Positions 15,365-25,539 of a stretch of DNA of 64,000 nt are shown in pieces. Positions within the stretch are counted from its first letter, which is position 1, and each line of letters begins with the position of its first letter. Below the pieces are notes generated by a model. It was not told the DNA's origin, did no database searches, and worked only from the letters and a program-made list of their open reading frames with translations. This DNA comes from Labrenzia sp. PHM005 (lineage in GTDB: Bacteria; Pseudomonadota; Alphaproteobacteria; Rhizobiales; Stappiaceae). The stretch covers positions 3,405,001 through 3,469,000 of the forward strand of contig NZ_CP041191.1 of the NCBI RefSeq assembly GCF_006517275.1, read 5' to 3'. The translations under genes were made by a program, and so were the position numbers.

Positions 15365-17053
15365 TTACTGATAGATGGCGAAGCAGGCGAATTTCGCCTT
15401 TTTCAAGGTTCTGCAAGCCCTGCGGGCTGCGGTTTTATTGTCAAACCCGGCAAAGCGGGCGCGGTAAAGGGTCTTGCCATTGGCTTCGACCGGTTCGGTA
15501 TAAGGATCACTGCCGCGCAGCGCCTGTTTGGCTTTGGCGCCAGCTTTCATTAAAAGCGCCTGCGCCTGGGCTTCTGTCTCTGCCGCTGCGATCTGGATCT
15601 GCCAGCTTGGAATAACCTCCGGCTTGGCGTCACTATCGGCCAGGTCTGCTTCATCTGCATCGCCCTGCGCCATTTCTTCCGGTGCATTTGTGGACGGCGT
15701 TACAGCGGCGACGGCAATGCTCTGTGCGTTTTCAACATCTGCTGCCGGGATCACCTCAATGGCTTCGGTCTTTACCGTACGGATCGGGAGCGGTGCCGTT
15801 GGTGCCAGTTCGTCAGTGCGGGCTGGTAGATCTTGACCTGCACGCGCTCGTGCGGCCTGAAGCAAAGCGGCTTTCGTAATCGAATTTGTGGTCAGCGATG
15901 CATCCGGGCTTTGGCGCGGTACTGGCGGTAAGGCGCTTGCTACGGCAAAGGTGTCGTTGAAGCGGGATTTCACAGCCTTTGGCGGCAGCGGTATCTGGTT
16001 TCCAAAGCCTGGGACCGGCGCTGGAGCCGGTGCGACAGCCGCTGCTTTTAGGGCCGCTGGAGCTTTGACCGGAGCAGCACTGCTTGCCAATACAATTGGT
16101 GCACCTGTTGCTGGTTCAATTCTCCGGCCTGGTTTTTGGATCGGCCGCGGCGGGTTCTTCAAAGAGGCAGCATCAAAGGACCGAGGCGCAGTTTTGGCAG
16201 CGATAAGCGGCGCTGTCCGCTTGCCTTTGCTGGCCTTCGGCAAATACCGGCGGATCAGATCCGTCATATGGGCATTGCGGCGGGCGCCGGTTTTCCCGCC
16301 CATGACAACAGCAACGATGTGGCGGCCATTGCGTTTGACCGAAGACGTCAGGTTGAAACCAGAAGCGCGGGTGTATCCAGTCTTGATGCCGTCCACTCCC
16401 TTCACACGGCCCAAAAGCCGGTTGTGGTTACCGAACCTGCGGCCCTTGTATTTAAATGACCGGGTCTTGAAGTAACCGTAATACTGCGGGAACCGCTCCT
16501 GAATAGCCCGGCCAAGGGTTGCCATGTCGCGTGCGGTGGTGCGCTGAGCTGAATTCGGCAAACCGTGCGGGTTTTTGAATGTCGTCTTTGACATGCCCAG
16601 TTGGCGGGCAGTCCGGGTCATACGGACAGCAAAGTTCTTTTCAGAACCGCTAATGTTTTCGGCAATCACCGTGGACGCGTCGTTTGCCGATTTGGTGATC
16701 AGGCCAAGAATGGCGTCTTTGACCTTGATCGTGCCGCCTCTCTTCAGGCCGAGCTTCGTCGGCGGGCGACTGGCGGCATATTTGGAGACTTTCAACCGCG
16801 AATTCAGCGACAGGCGCCCGGCCTCCATTTCTTCGAACAAGACATACAGCGTCATGATCTTGGTCAGAGAAGCCGGATAGCGGTACGCATCGGCGTTCGA
16901 TGCATAGAGGGTCTTGCCGGTTTTGGCATCAACCACGATACCGGCGTATTTCGAGTTGGCGTTTGCCGCCGCAGGGGCACATAAAACGAGCGCGCCGGCA
17001 ACAAGGAGCTTGTTCAAACCGGCAAACATTCGCGCAGAGCGTGAAAGACGCAT
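15365..17053 (-). CDS. D-alanyl-D-alanine carboxypeptidase with SPOR domain
   Basis: 562 residues from the ATG at 17053; a GTG at 17086 would extend it by 11. Signal peptide at 1-34. The penicillin-binding serine peptidase (S11) domain has Ser62/Lys65 in PASLTKIMT, Ser122-x-Asn124 in KSANDAS and KTG in IKTGYTRAS. It trims the terminal D-Ala of pentapeptides in the periplasm. Then come ~230 residues of Ala/Pro-rich linker and a C-terminal SPOR domain (~485-562, 'WQIQIAAAETEAQAQALL' to 'ACFAIYQ'), which binds denuded glycan at division sites. This makes it likely a septum-targeted enzyme. A second S11 enzyme without SPOR is at 33.7 kb. Confidence 0.92.
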   Translation of the reverse strand: MRLSRSARMFAGLNKLLVAGALVLCAPAAANANSKYAGIVVDAKTGKTLYASNADAYRYPASLTKIMTLYVLFEEMEAGRLSLNSRLKVSKYAASRPPTKLGLKRGGTIKVKDAILGLITKSANDASTVIAENISGSEKNFAVRMTRTARQLGMSKTTFKNPHGLPNSAQRTTARDMATLGRAIQERFPQYYGYFKTRSFKYKGRRFGNHNRLLGRVKGVDGIKTGYTRASGFNLTSSVKRNGRHIVAVVMGGKTGARRNAHMTDLIRRYLPKASKGKRTAPLIAAKTAPRSFDAASLKNPPRPIQKPGRRIEPATGAPIVLASSAAPVKAPAALKAAAVAPAPAPVPGFGNQIPLPPKAVKSRFNDTFAVASALPPVPRQSPDASLTTNSITKAALLQAARARAGQDLPARTDELAPTAPLPIRTVKTEAIEVIPAADVENAQSIAVAAVTPSTNAPEEMAQGDADEADLADSDAKPEVIPSWQIQIAAAETEAQAQALLMKAGAKAKQALRGSDPYTEPVEANGKTLYRARFAGFDNKTAARRACRTLKKAKFACFAIYQ

Positions 17054-17832
17054 ACCAAACACTGTTATTTTCCCAATCCGGGTCACGCATTTCTTGTGTG
17101 AACAGGTTGCTGTTCAGCCAGCCCCAGGCTGGACAGCCGGCCTGTCCGTGAATCATTAAGCGTATTTGATGGAAACACGGTTACGAATGTGTAAAGGAGA
17201 TGCTCGAAAACCACTTAATAAATATAAATTTTGTTATCGTTAATTAAGTGTAAACCTCCGAAAAGCTTCAGAGTTCTTTTTTTGCTAGTGCATAAGAGCT
17301 GTGATTGCTGGGTCTGGCAGGTGGTTTTTCTTGGATTTTATCTGTGTTACTTAAGAGTTCTTTTGCTTTCCGAATACAGTTTGGCGAGTTTCTTGGTTTT
17401 GAATGAAGCCTAGTGGCCGCAAATCTGATTGCCAAACCAAGCGCCAAGTTCTTTGGAAAAAGGAATGTGTGCGTTGCAGTGATGCAGGTGATTTTCAGAT
17501 TAGGTAATTACCGCCCGGTTTCGACTGCGGCCTAATCTGAATTGCGGGTTGGCCAAGCTCGCGAACACTGAGATTGTAGAGTGCCCTCGCGGTATCCGGC
17601 GTTTACATCAACACTGCCGAAGAGATTGCCCATTCTCGGCGTTATCTACATTTCCGAGACTACACTACTAATTTCTCGTAAGGGTTGTTTTTGCAATGCA
17701 AAATCACCTTGACACCTATTGTGCAGTGCATTATCTAATTGGCGTTAGGTAAAGCGACAAGCGCGCCGGACACTCCAGACAGGCCTCGGGTGCAGGTTCT
17801 GGCAACCGGTCCGCCGGAGAAGGGCAAACGAC
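17054..17832. other. long non-coding region with a 9-bp inverted repeat
   Basis: About 780 bp without a convincing gene, AT-rich, between the carboxypeptidase and phasin genes (divergent promoters). It holds an inverted repeat CAGATTAGG (17496-17504) / CCTAATCTG (17531-17539) with an inner CCGC/GCGG pair, which could fold as a bulged hairpin or act as an operator. A small frame at 17231-17413 has no ribosome site or family and was not called. Confidence 0.55.
17709..17739 (+). promoter_or_regulatory. candidate sigma-70-type promoter for the phasin gene
   Basis: TTGACA (17709-17714) matches the -35 consensus; TCTAAT (17734-17739) is the best -10 candidate but with a 19-bp gap, longer than ideal. 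It sits about 95 bp before the phasin ATG. Confidence 0.4.
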
Positions 17833-18165
17833 ATGATGAACAACTTCGATGAAATCCAGAAGATGAGCAAAGACAGCATGGACATGGCCATGGAATCTTT
17901 CGGTTCCATGAGCAAGGGTGTTCAGGCCATCGCTGCTGAGGTTGCTGACTACCAGAAAAAGTCTTTCGAAGAAGGCACTGCAGCCGTTGAAAAGCTGGTT
18001 GCGTCCAAGTCTCTGGATAAAGCATTCGAAGCTCAGGCAGACTATGTAAAAACTTCCTATGAAGGTTTTGTTGGTGAAATGACCAAGCTCGGTGAGATGG
18101 TTACCGACATGTCCAAAGACGCTTACAAGCCGTACGAAGGCGTTCTTGGCAAATTTGCCAAGTAA
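17833..18165 (+). CDS. phasin family protein
   Basis: 110 residues, all-helical in appearance. The typical phasin run 'DYQKKSFEEGTAAVEKLVASKSLDKAFEAQADYVKTSYEGFVGEMTKLGEM' is present (family TIGR01841/Phasin_2). Phasins coat polyhydroxyalkanoate granules and control granule size; some small ones also act as stress or surfactant-like proteins. A strong GGAGAAGGG ribosome site and a strong terminator suggest high expression. An acetyl-CoA acetyltransferase, the first step of PHB synthesis, is encoded at 30.3 kb, but no synthase is in the window. The start could also be the second ATG, 3 bp later. Confidence 0.9.
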   Translation: MMNNFDEIQKMSKDSMDMAMESFGSMSKGVQAIAAEVADYQKKSFEEGTAAVEKLVASKSLDKAFEAQADYVKTSYEGFVGEMTKLGEMVTDMSKDAYKPYEGVLGKFAK

Positions 18166-18205
18166 GCAGAGAAATTCTGGCGGTCGCTAGAATGTGATTT
18201 GTGAA

Positions 18206-18232
18206 AACCCGGTCGCAGGCGGCCGGGTTTTT
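18206..18232 (+). terminator. Rho-independent terminator after phasin gene
   Basis: Stem AACCCGG / CCGGGTT, extendable inward through TCGC and GCGG, followed by TTTTTT. It begins 41 bp after the phasin stop. Confidence 0.88.
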
Positions 18233-18527
18233 TCTATTTAGCAGATTTACCCAACTATTCTTTTTTGAATTCTATTTTTATCTGCCAGCCAAAATTCGCC
18301 CAAAACCTCATCTTTTAATCGGTTTTTAGAGACCTACATCCCCTAATGGAACAATGCTCGAGCATCTGGCCAGGAAATCGGATGGATGTTGATGAAATCG
18401 ACCATTGCGCAAGTGCCGCTGGCGCGGCAGGATTATATCAATCGGGCGAAGAACGTGCCCGAATGTAACCTGCGTTAAGAACAGGTCCGGACCAGCTAGC
18501 GATGCTAGTCGGACCATAAGAAAGTAG

Positions 18528-18899
18528 ATGGTTAGGGCTGGAGTGACACAGACGAGTGTAACTGAAATGTCTGCGGGATCTGATTATGACAAGGACGGTG
18601 GTGACGCCGGAACGTTTGTTGTCACGCGGACGAAAACTGTCACCAAGCGGCCAAACCTCTACCGTGTGCTGCTTTTGAATGATGACTACACACCCATGGA
18701 ATTTGTGATCCATGTGGTGGAGAGCTTCTTTCAGAAGAACCGTGAAGAAGCCACGCGCATCATGCTGCATGTGCATCATCACGGCGTCGGGGAATGTGGA
18801 ATCTTTACCTATGAAGTCGCCGAAACCAAGGTGACCCAGGTGATGGATTTCGCACGCCGGCATCAGCACCCCCTGCAATGCGTCATGGAAAAAAAGTGA
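18528..18899 (+). CDS. clpS: ClpS adaptor of ClpA
   Basis: 123 residues from 18528; the ATG at 18567 ([12 protein letters not shown]) is an equally possible start. The adaptor core is complete: '[27 protein letters not shown]' (the [10 protein letters not shown] hydrophobic pocket that binds N-end-rule residues), '[27 protein letters not shown]' and 'HPLQCVMEK'. ClpS delivers proteins with bulky hydrophobic N termini to ClpAP and blocks other ClpA substrates. It lies 12 bp before clpA, the usual operon. A second ClpS paralog is common in alphaproteobacteria; none is in this window. Confidence 0.95.
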   Translation: MVRAGVTQTSVTEMSAGSDYDKDGGDAGTFVVTRTKTVTKRPNLYRVLLLNDDYTPMEFVIHVVESFFQKNREEATRIMLHVHHHGVGECGIFTYEVAETKVTQVMDFARRHQHPLQCVMEKK

Positions 18900-18911
18900 G
18901 GACCTACACAC

Positions 18912-21356
18912 GTGCCTTCCTTCTCGCGCAGTTTAGAAAAAGCCCTTCACCAGGCTCTGGCGCTCGCCAACGAGCGGCAGCAGGAATATGCGACACTTGA
19001 GCACCTGTTGCTGGCGCTCCTGGACGATCAGGACGCGGCCGCAGTGATGCGTGCCTGCAATGTTGATCTGGAGACGATCCGGCGCAACTTGGTGGAATAT
19101 ATCGAGACCGAGCTCGACAATTTGGTCACCGACAGTGATGAGGATGCCAAGCCGACAGCTGGGTTCCAAAGGGTGATCCAACGCGCCGTCATTCACGTGC
19201 AGTCCTCCGGACGTGAGGAAGTGACCGGAGCAAATGTTCTGGTTGCCATTTTTGCGGAACGTGAAAGCCATGCGGCTTATTTCCTGCAAGATCAGGACAT
19301 GACCCGCTACGATGCGGTCAATTACATTTCCCATGGGATCGCCAAGCGGCCCGGAATGTCGGAAGCCCGTCCAGTGGAGGGCGCCGAAGAAGAAGATGTT
19401 CTGTCCGGCAACGAGGCAGAAAAGAAACCGGCTCAGAAGACCGACGCGCTGGAAGCCTATTGCGTCAACCTCAATGAAAAGGCCGAAAAGGGTAAGATTG
19501 ACCCATTGATCGGCAGGGACAGCGAAATTCAGCGGACGATCCAGATTCTATGCCGCCGTTCCAAAAACAATCCCTTGTTCGTGGGTGATCCGGGGGTTGG
19601 TAAAACCGCGATTGCCGAAGGCCTGGCCCACCGCATTGTCAATGCTGATGTGCCGGAAGTTCTTCTGGACGCGACCATCTTCTCCCTTGATATGGGCTCG
19701 CTCCTTGCCGGTACGCGTTACCGCGGCGATTTCGAAGAACGTCTGAAGCAGGTGGTCAAGGAAATCGAAGACTATCCGGGCGCGGTGATGTTCATCGACG
19801 AGATCCACACGGTTATTGGTGCCGGTGCGACCTCTGGCGGGGCAATGGATGCGTCCAATCTTTTGAAACCGGCGCTGGCATCTGGGGCGATCCGCTGCAT
19901 CGGGTCGACGACCTACAAGGAATACCGCCAGTTCTTCGAAAAGGACCGGGCTCTTGTGCGCCGGTTCCAGAAGATCGATATCAACGAGCCGACGATTCCG
20001 GACGCGATAGATATTCTGAAGGGCTTGAAACCTTATTTCGAAGATTTCCATAAGGTTCGCTATACGCAAGACGCCATCAAAACAGCGGTGGAGCTGTCGG
20101 CCAAATATATTGCCGACCGGAAACTGCCGGATAAGGCGATTGATGTTCTGGATGAAACCGGAGCCAGCCAGATGCTGGTGCCGGAAAACCGCCGCCGCAA
20201 GACCATTGGCGTGAAGGAAATCGAAAACACCATCGCCACCATGGCGCGGATCCCACCGAAATCCGTTTCCAAGGACGATGCGGAGGTTCTTGAAAACCTC
20301 GGCAAGGATCTGAAACGGGTTGTTTACGGCCAAGATTCAGCGATCGAAACACTGGCGTCGGCCATCAAACTGGCACGCGCTGGCCTGCGGGAACCGGACA
20401 AGCCGATCGGGTCTTATCTCTTCTCCGGTCCGACCGGGGTCGGTAAGACGGAAGTGGCCCGCCAGCTGGCGTCTTCCCTTGGTGTGGAGCTGATCCGTTT
20501 CGATATGTCGGAATACATGGAACGGCACACGGTCTCACGTCTGATCGGCGCACCTCCTGGTTATGTTGGCTTCGATCAGGGCGGCCTGTTGACTGATGGT
20601 GTCGACCAGCATCCCCATTGTGTTCTGCTGCTGGATGAAATTGAAAAGGCCCATCCGGATCTCTTCAACATCCTGTTGCAGGTGATGGATCACGGCAAGC
20701 TGACCGATCACAACGGCAAGCAGGTCGACTTCCGCAATGTCATCTTCATCATGACCACCAATGCGGGCGCGGCCGATATGGCCAAAATGCCGGTGGGCTT
20801 CAATCGCATCAAGCGGGAAGGGGATGATCAGGAGGCGATTAACAAGCTGTTTACGCCGGAATTCCGCAACCGTCTCGATGCGATCATTCCGTTCGGCAAT
20901 CTGCCGATGGAAGTCGTCTACAAGGTGGTCGAGAAGTTCGTCATGCAGCTGGAAGTTCAGTTGGCGGATCGCAATGTCACCTTTGAACTCAGCGAAGACG
21001 CCATCAAATGGCTGGCTGACAAGGGGTATGACAGCCAGATGGGCGCCCGTCCGCTTGGCCGGGTGATCCAGGAACACATCAAACGGCCATTGGCCGATGA
21101 AGTGCTGTTCGGCAAATTGAAAAAAGGCGGCATGGTCAAGGTGTCGGTGTCTGAAGACGCCAAGGGCCTTCTTCTGGAAAGTGTCGAGGAGCGGGTGGCG
21201 CCTCCCAAGCCTAAAGCAAAAGTTGAGGCCAAACCTAAGCCGAAGCGCAAACGCAAGCCTGCGGCCAAAACCGCTGCTGCCAAGACGTCCAAACCAAGCG
21301 GCAAAGGCGGCACAGCCAAGAAGAGCCTGGTTCCAAAAGTACCGCTGGCGGACTGA
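18912..21356 (+). CDS. clpA: ATP-dependent Clp protease ATP-binding subunit ClpA with basic C-terminal tail
   Basis: 814 residues from a GTG start with GAGGA upstream. An N-terminal Clp repeat domain (~1-145) is followed by two AAA+ modules with Walker A GDPGVGKT (~225) and GPTGVGKT (~506), and sensor regions in FTPEFRNRLDAIIPF. The ClpP-docking loop appears as the P-V-G-F motif near 'AKMPVGFNRIKREGDD'. It unfolds substrates and threads them into ClpP. The tail from about residue 760 is unusual: roughly 54 residues of Lys/Pro/Ala, such as KPKPKRKRKPAAKTAAAK, absent from E. coli ClpA (758 residues). The tail may bind nucleic acid or membranes, but that is inference. Confidence 0.95.
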   Translation: MPSFSRSLEKALHQALALANERQQEYATLEHLLLALLDDQDAAAVMRACNVDLETIRRNLVEYIETELDNLVTDSDEDAKPTAGFQRVIQRAVIHVQSSGREEVTGANVLVAIFAERESHAAYFLQDQDMTRYDAVNYISHGIAKRPGMSEARPVEGAEEEDVLSGNEAEKKPAQKTDALEAYCVNLNEKAEKGKIDPLIGRDSEIQRTIQILCRRSKNNPLFVGDPGVGKTAIAEGLAHRIVNADVPEVLLDATIFSLDMGSLLAGTRYRGDFEERLKQVVKEIEDYPGAVMFIDEIHTVIGAGATSGGAMDASNLLKPALASGAIRCIGSTTYKEYRQFFEKDRALVRRFQKIDINEPTIPDAIDILKGLKPYFEDFHKVRYTQDAIKTAVELSAKYIADRKLPDKAIDVLDETGASQMLVPENRRRKTIGVKEIENTIATMARIPPKSVSKDDAEVLENLGKDLKRVVYGQDSAIETLASAIKLARAGLREPDKPIGSYLFSGPTGVGKTEVARQLASSLGVELIRFDMSEYMERHTVSRLIGAPPGYVGFDQGGLLTDGVDQHPHCVLLLDEIEKAHPDLFNILLQVMDHGKLTDHNGKQVDFRNVIFIMTTNAGAADMAKMPVGFNRIKREGDDQEAINKLFTPEFRNRLDAIIPFGNLPMEVVYKVVEKFVMQLEVQLADRNVTFELSEDAIKWLADKGYDSQMGARPLGRVIQEHIKRPLADEVLFGKLKKGGMVKVSVSEDAKGLLLESVEERVAPPKPKAKVEAKPKPKRKRKPAAKTAAAKTSKPSGKGGTAKKSLVPKVPLAD

Positions 21357-21384
21357 GGACGGTCGAAATTATTTAAGATTGAAT

Positions 21385-21404
21385 CGGGCGCCATTTGGCG
21401 CCCG
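21385..21404 (+). terminator. hairpin after clpA
   Basis: 8-bp stem CGGGCGCC / GGCGCCCG with an ATTT loop, 28 bp after the clpA stop. The following GCATCTTTTCC is only a weak T tract, so termination may be partial. Confidence 0.5.
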
Positions 21405-21544
21405 CATCTTTTCCGGTTCTATATCGCCGGAACGGAGCGAACGGTTTGTCTTTCCCTCGTTAAACCAGCCATAGAGGCCATGATGGTGTGAAATTATCGA
21501 AGGGGGCAGCGAGCCGTAAAAGTTGCTGATCTGGAGTGTCACAT

Positions 21545-22750
21545 TTAGGAAGCAGCAAGACTCGCATGGGATCCTTGGGTCCCGGCTAACCAATTCCCAA
21601 GGTCAGCGGCAGTCATAGGTTTAGCGAAGTGATAGCCTTGGGCCAGCACGAACCCAATGCGATGCAACTCTTGCGCTGTCTCGGCATCCTCCACGCCTTC
21701 GGCGACCGGAACCATGTTTGTTTTCTGCGCCAGCTGGCAACTGATTTCACAGATCGCTCGACACTTTTTGCTGGTTAGAAGATCCTTTACAAAGCGTCGG
21801 TCAACTTTGAGCTCTGTAAAAGGGACTTGGACAATCTGTTCCATCGACGAATAACCGGTTCCAAAGTCATCAATTGAGACACCAAACCCGGACATCCTTA
21901 AACGGGTTAAAATATCTATGGCGTTTCCAATATCGAGAGATGCTGCAGTTTCAGTGACTTCCAAAACAATTTGATTTGTGTCCAGGCCGTAGGCCCGGGT
22001 TGTTTCAAGAAATTTTTCGGGCAGTTGTACATCGTCGAATGTCGATGCAGAAATGTTTAGTGAAACGGTGAGGCCGGGTGTGATCGTTGAAAACGTCACG
22101 AGGTCCTTACATGCCGTCTCAGTGACAAAATCCGTCAAAACAGCCATGGTGTCGCGTGAAGCTTCAGCTGCCGGGATGAAGGCGGAGGGGGAGACCAGTC
22201 CGTCTTGGGGGTGTTGCCAGCGTATCAATGCTTCACAACCTGTCACTGTGGTGTCGGTCAGTCGAAATTGTGGCTGATAGACGAGAAAGAACTGATTATC
22301 TGCAAGTCCCGTCCTTATGTTTTCGGCAGAATAGGTTTGGTCTGATGCCGGAGCGGGCGTTTCATTCGTTTTTGCGGTTTCGAATTCCGCTTCGGCCTTC
22401 TTTAATACCGCTTCTATGGTGTTTAGCGAGATGGGTTTCTGCAATGTTTCAAGAACAGTGAGACCACTTGCGCGAGCGCCTTCCTGTGCGGCGCTTAAGA
22501 TCGCCGGATCTTGACCGCTCATGAGCACCAAACGCGCATTGTTACCCGTTTTTGCGAGAAACCGAATACACTCGATGCCATTCACGTCCGGCATGAACAG
22601 GTCCAGGAATATCAGGTCTGTTTCCGCGGAAAACCTATCCGCAAATTCGTCAGCATTGGTGGCAATGACCGCTTCATGACCGAAGTCCGCAACCGCCTCT
22701 TCAACAAACTCGGCGAAGTCGGCTTCATCATCGTATACAAAAATCTTCAT
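21545..22750 (-). CDS. response regulator with EAL phosphodiesterase domain
   Basis: 401 residues. The receiver domain (1-120) keeps the acidic pocket (YDDEADF), the phospho-acceptor Asp in IFLDLFMPD, the Ser in LMSGQD and the Lys in LQKPIS. The EAL domain (~150-390) has GCEALIRW, the Mg-binding EVTETA and DDFGTGYSS, and the catalytic-base region GVEDAETAQELHRIG, so hydrolysis of cyclic di-GMP is expected. Its ATG overlaps the stop of the upstream hybrid kinase gene (ATGA at 22747-22750), indicating translational coupling. The kinase is the obvious phospho-donor, directly or through a phosphorelay. Confidence 0.92.
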   Translation of the reverse strand: MKIFVYDDEADFAEFVEEAVADFGHEAVIATNADEFADRFSAETDLIFLDLFMPDVNGIECIRFLAKTGNNARLVLMSGQDPAILSAAQEGARASGLTVLETLQKPISLNTIEAVLKKAEAEFETAKTNETPAPASDQTYSAENIRTGLADNQFFLVYQPQFRLTDTTVTGCEALIRWQHPQDGLVSPSAFIPAAEASRDTMAVLTDFVTETACKDLVTFSTITPGLTVSLNISASTFDDVQLPEKFLETTRAYGLDTNQIVLEVTETAASLDIGNAIDILTRLRMSGFGVSIDDFGTGYSSMEQIVQVPFTELKVDRRFVKDLLTSKKCRAICEISCQLAQKTNMVPVAEGVEDAETAQELHRIGFVLAQGYHFAKPMTAADLGNWLAGTQGSHASLAAS

Positions 22751-25539
22751 TGACGGGACCCTTCATCCAGGGTTGTTCGGACAGCTGCGGCGAGGGACTG
22801 CCGGTCGTATGGTTTGATCAGCAGTTTTGAGTGGCTATCTCCGCGGCCCTGGAGAACTTCATCGGGAAACCCGGATGTCAGCAAATGCTTGATTTCCGGA
22901 TAGGATTTCTGGACTTTTGCAATTAGCTCAAAGCCGTTGACCGGGCCGGGCATCACCACGTCTGAAAGCACAAGGTCAACATCCGCGTTGGTGCGAAGAA
23001 ATTCCAGCGCTGCCGCAGGTGAGGAACATGTTGAAGCGCGATAGCCGAGGTCTTCCAGCGTGACCTGTGCGTAGGTTGCGAGATCCGGTTCGTCGTCAAC
23101 AATGAGTATTTTTTCCTTACCGCGCGGTGGGGGGTAATTATTTGTATTAATTGATTCAATTGTCTCTTTATCAGCGTCGAGTAAGGGGATGAAAATCTGA
23201 AAAATTGTTCCGACACCAGCCTCTGAGGATACTTTGATTTCACCGCGGCACCGTTTGGCAAATCCGTAGACCATCGCCAGGCCAAGGCCCGTGCCATGCC
23301 CTTTCGGTTTCGTAGTAAAAAAGGGTTCAAAGATCCGACTACGGATTTCTTCGGGAATTCCAGGTCCGCAATCGGCAACTGACACGACCCCGTATTGGCC
23401 GCTAGACAGTCCCTTCAGGCTTGGAGGCGGCCGGTTCGAAACACTAATTTCGGAGAGTTCGATCTTCAAAATGCCCTTGTTGTGCATGGCATCCCGGGCA
23501 TTGACCGCGAGATTAATGATCACATCCTGGAGATCACCCATATCGACATGTGCGATCAAAGGTTTGTCATGGACCTTTATATGCAACTGGACACCCTTTG
23601 TGATCGAGCCTTGCAGGAGTGCTTCCACGTCTGACAGCGCATGGTTCAGGTCACAGGAAAGGTTATCAGAATAGTATTCCTTTTGACGGGAGAAGGAGAG
23701 CAGTTGCTGTGTGATCTTGGTGGCCCGCTCGGTCGCCCGGTTTGCTTTTTGAAAATAGCCAGCGATCTTTGATCCGTCTTCGGCGCGGCGTAATCCGAGT
23801 TCGAGGTTTCCCTTAACGATACCGAGAATATTGTTGAAATCGTGCGCGATTCCGCCTGTTAACTGGCCTATGGCTTCGAGTTTTTGTGCCCGTTGCAGCT
23901 GATTTTCAAGTTGCTCTTGTTCAGTTAAATCGGTCACTGATCCGATAAATTGAATGGAGTCGGACAATTCAATTTTACCGACCCCTAAGGTTATCGGGAA
24001 TAGAGTACCGTCCTTTCTCTTGCCAGTCAGTCTTCGGGGTTGACCAATAATTTGAGCCGTTTCGGTCCTAAGGTAGTTGGCGATATACGTGTCATGCTGT
24101 TCTGCGTGGAATGGGGGCATGAGCAGAGAGACATTTTGACCAATAACCTCATCCGACCGGTACTGGAACATTCGTTCCGCTTCCCGGTTGAATTCGAGGA
24201 TGATCCCGTTGGTATCAATCAGGACCATTCCAAGAAGGGCGCTCTGGAAGACGGCGCGCATTCTCGTTTCGGCGGCCTGCAGGCGCTCGTTGGAAAGCAC
24301 TTGTTCGGTTATGTTCCGCCCAGTGCCGCGATACCCCTTGAAATCTCCTGTTTCGTCATAAACAGGTACCCCTGAGATAGACACGACCAGTTGCTGATTG
24401 TTGCGGCCGGCGATCCTATAGCTGAAGTCCCGGAAAGTCTGATGATTGGCGATTTTTTCGTCCAGTTCCCTCCATTTGGCAGATGTTACATCTTCGACAG
24501 CCACGCTATTCCGCGTTTTGCCAAGCACCGCTTTTTTTTCTATTCCAGATAGGTGGTGATTTCCGCCAAGGAACTTCATTCGATTGTGTTCATCGGTTTC
24601 CCAGATCCAGTCAGAGGCAGTCGCAGTGTAGTCCTTGAATTTCTGCTCACTGTCCCGAATGCCGGCCTCTTTTTCCTTCAGCGACGTAATGTCGGTCCGA
24701 ACTCCGATGATCCCGCCATTGGGAAGGCGTTTTTCGGAAACGAGCAACCATTCACCAGAGCTCAACTGTTGTTCAAAAGGGTGATGAGGTGGTGTCTTGT
24801 GCAGGTCCAGACGCTCTCGCAACCATTCTTTTTCGCGGCCAACACCTGAAGTGTATTCACCGCTACGCAGACCATCGGTGAGAATGTCTTCGAACTTCCG
24901 GCCTATCCGGATGTTTTTCCCAGTTTTGTCATAAAATTCCTTGTACCGGTGATTGAAGAAAACCAGCCTGTCGTCTTCGTCAAAGACAGCCAGACCTTCG
25001 GTCATTACATTGGTAATATCGTCAATAAGCGCGGACAATCGGATCAGTCCTCGGTCACGTAGATGCCGCTCGCGAAGATGTTCCAATTGACGGATAACCA
25101 GACGCGCCATCGCTTTGAGGCTATTCAATTCAGGCTGGGTGTGTTGACGGGGCTGCCGGCTGGCGACGGCTACGGTGCCGATTACGTTGCTATTGCTGGT
25201 TATCAGCGGAGCTCCTGCAAAAAACCTTAGATATGGTTCGGCACAGACGCTCGAACTTGCAGAAAACCTCGCGTCTGCAAGCGCATCGGAAATAGCGAGT
25301 GGAGTTCCCGTCGAAATGATATGAGAACAGATGGTGTCTTCTTGTTGAGCGAATTGGTGACTAGCGCCAAAACTTGAAAGGAGCTTTCGCTGATTGTTGC
25401 TCTGTAAAAAAATGAATGCAAACTCAACGTCCAACAATGCCGCGAGTGTTTCGGTCAAGTCATTGAAGAGCGGGGGCGATGCCAAGTCCAAAAAATCGAA
25501 ACTTTCAATTTCTTGTAAGTTTTCTTCATCGTTCAGCAT
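22747..25539 (-). CDS. hybrid sensor histidine kinase (GAF-PAS-PAS-PAS-HisKA-HATPase-REC)
   Basis: 930 residues and no membrane segment, so a cytoplasmic sensor. Approximate order: GAF (25-155), three PAS-like domains (170-290, 300-420, 430-540), HisKA with the H box in [11 protein letters not shown] (~569), HATPase_c with N box [11 protein letters not shown]1 [11 protein letters not shown] and G2 [11 protein letters not shown], and a receiver domain (~807-930) with [10 protein letters not shown] and LVLSDVVMP. An AGGAA ribosome site precedes the ATG. It is the first gene of a two-gene operon with the REC-EAL regulator, linking an unknown cytoplasmic cue to cyclic di-GMP breakdown. No HPt protein is encoded nearby. 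Confidence 0.92.
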   Translation of the reverse strand: MLNDEENLQEIESFDFLDLASPPLFNDLTETLAALLDVEFAFIFLQSNNQRKLLSSFGASHQFAQQEDTICSHIISTGTPLAISDALADARFSASSSVCAEPYLRFFAGAPLITSNSNVIGTVAVASRQPRQHTQPELNSLKAMARLVIRQLEHLRERHLRDRGLIRLSALIDDITNVMTEGLAVFDEDDRLVFFNHRYKEFYDKTGKNIRIGRKFEDILTDGLRSGEYTSGVGREKEWLRERLDLHKTPPHHPFEQQLSSGEWLLVSEKRLPNGGIIGVRTDITSLKEKEAGIRDSEQKFKDYTATASDWIWETDEHNRMKFLGGNHHLSGIEKKAVLGKTRNSVAVEDVTSAKWRELDEKIANHQTFRDFSYRIAGRNNQQLVVSISGVPVYDETGDFKGYRGTGRNITEQVLSNERLQAAETRMRAVFQSALLGMVLIDTNGIILEFNREAERMFQYRSDEVIGQNVSLLMPPFHAEQHDTYIANYLRTETAQIIGQPRRLTGKRKDGTLFPITLGVGKIELSDSIQFIGSVTDLTEQEQLENQLQRAQKLEAIGQLTGGIAHDFNNILGIVKGNLELGLRRAEDGSKIAGYFQKANRATERATKITQQLLSFSRQKEYYSDNLSCDLNHALSDVEALLQGSITKGVQLHIKVHDKPLIAHVDMGDLQDVIINLAVNARDAMHNKGILKIELSEISVSNRPPPSLKGLSSGQYGVVSVADCGPGIPEEIRSRIFEPFFTTKPKGHGTGLGLAMVYGFAKRCRGEIKVSSEAGVGTIFQIFIPLLDADKETIESINTNNYPPPRGKEKILIVDDEPDLATYAQVTLEDLGYRASTCSSPAAALEFLRTNADVDLVLSDVVMPGPVNGFELIAKVQKSYPEIKHLLTSGFPDEVLQGRGDSHSKLLIKPYDRQSLAAAVRTTLDEGSRQ

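Noticed and set aside
17231..17413. 60-residue hydrophobic frame upstream of the phasin gene
   Set aside because: No ribosome site, AT-driven hydrophobicity, no family pattern.
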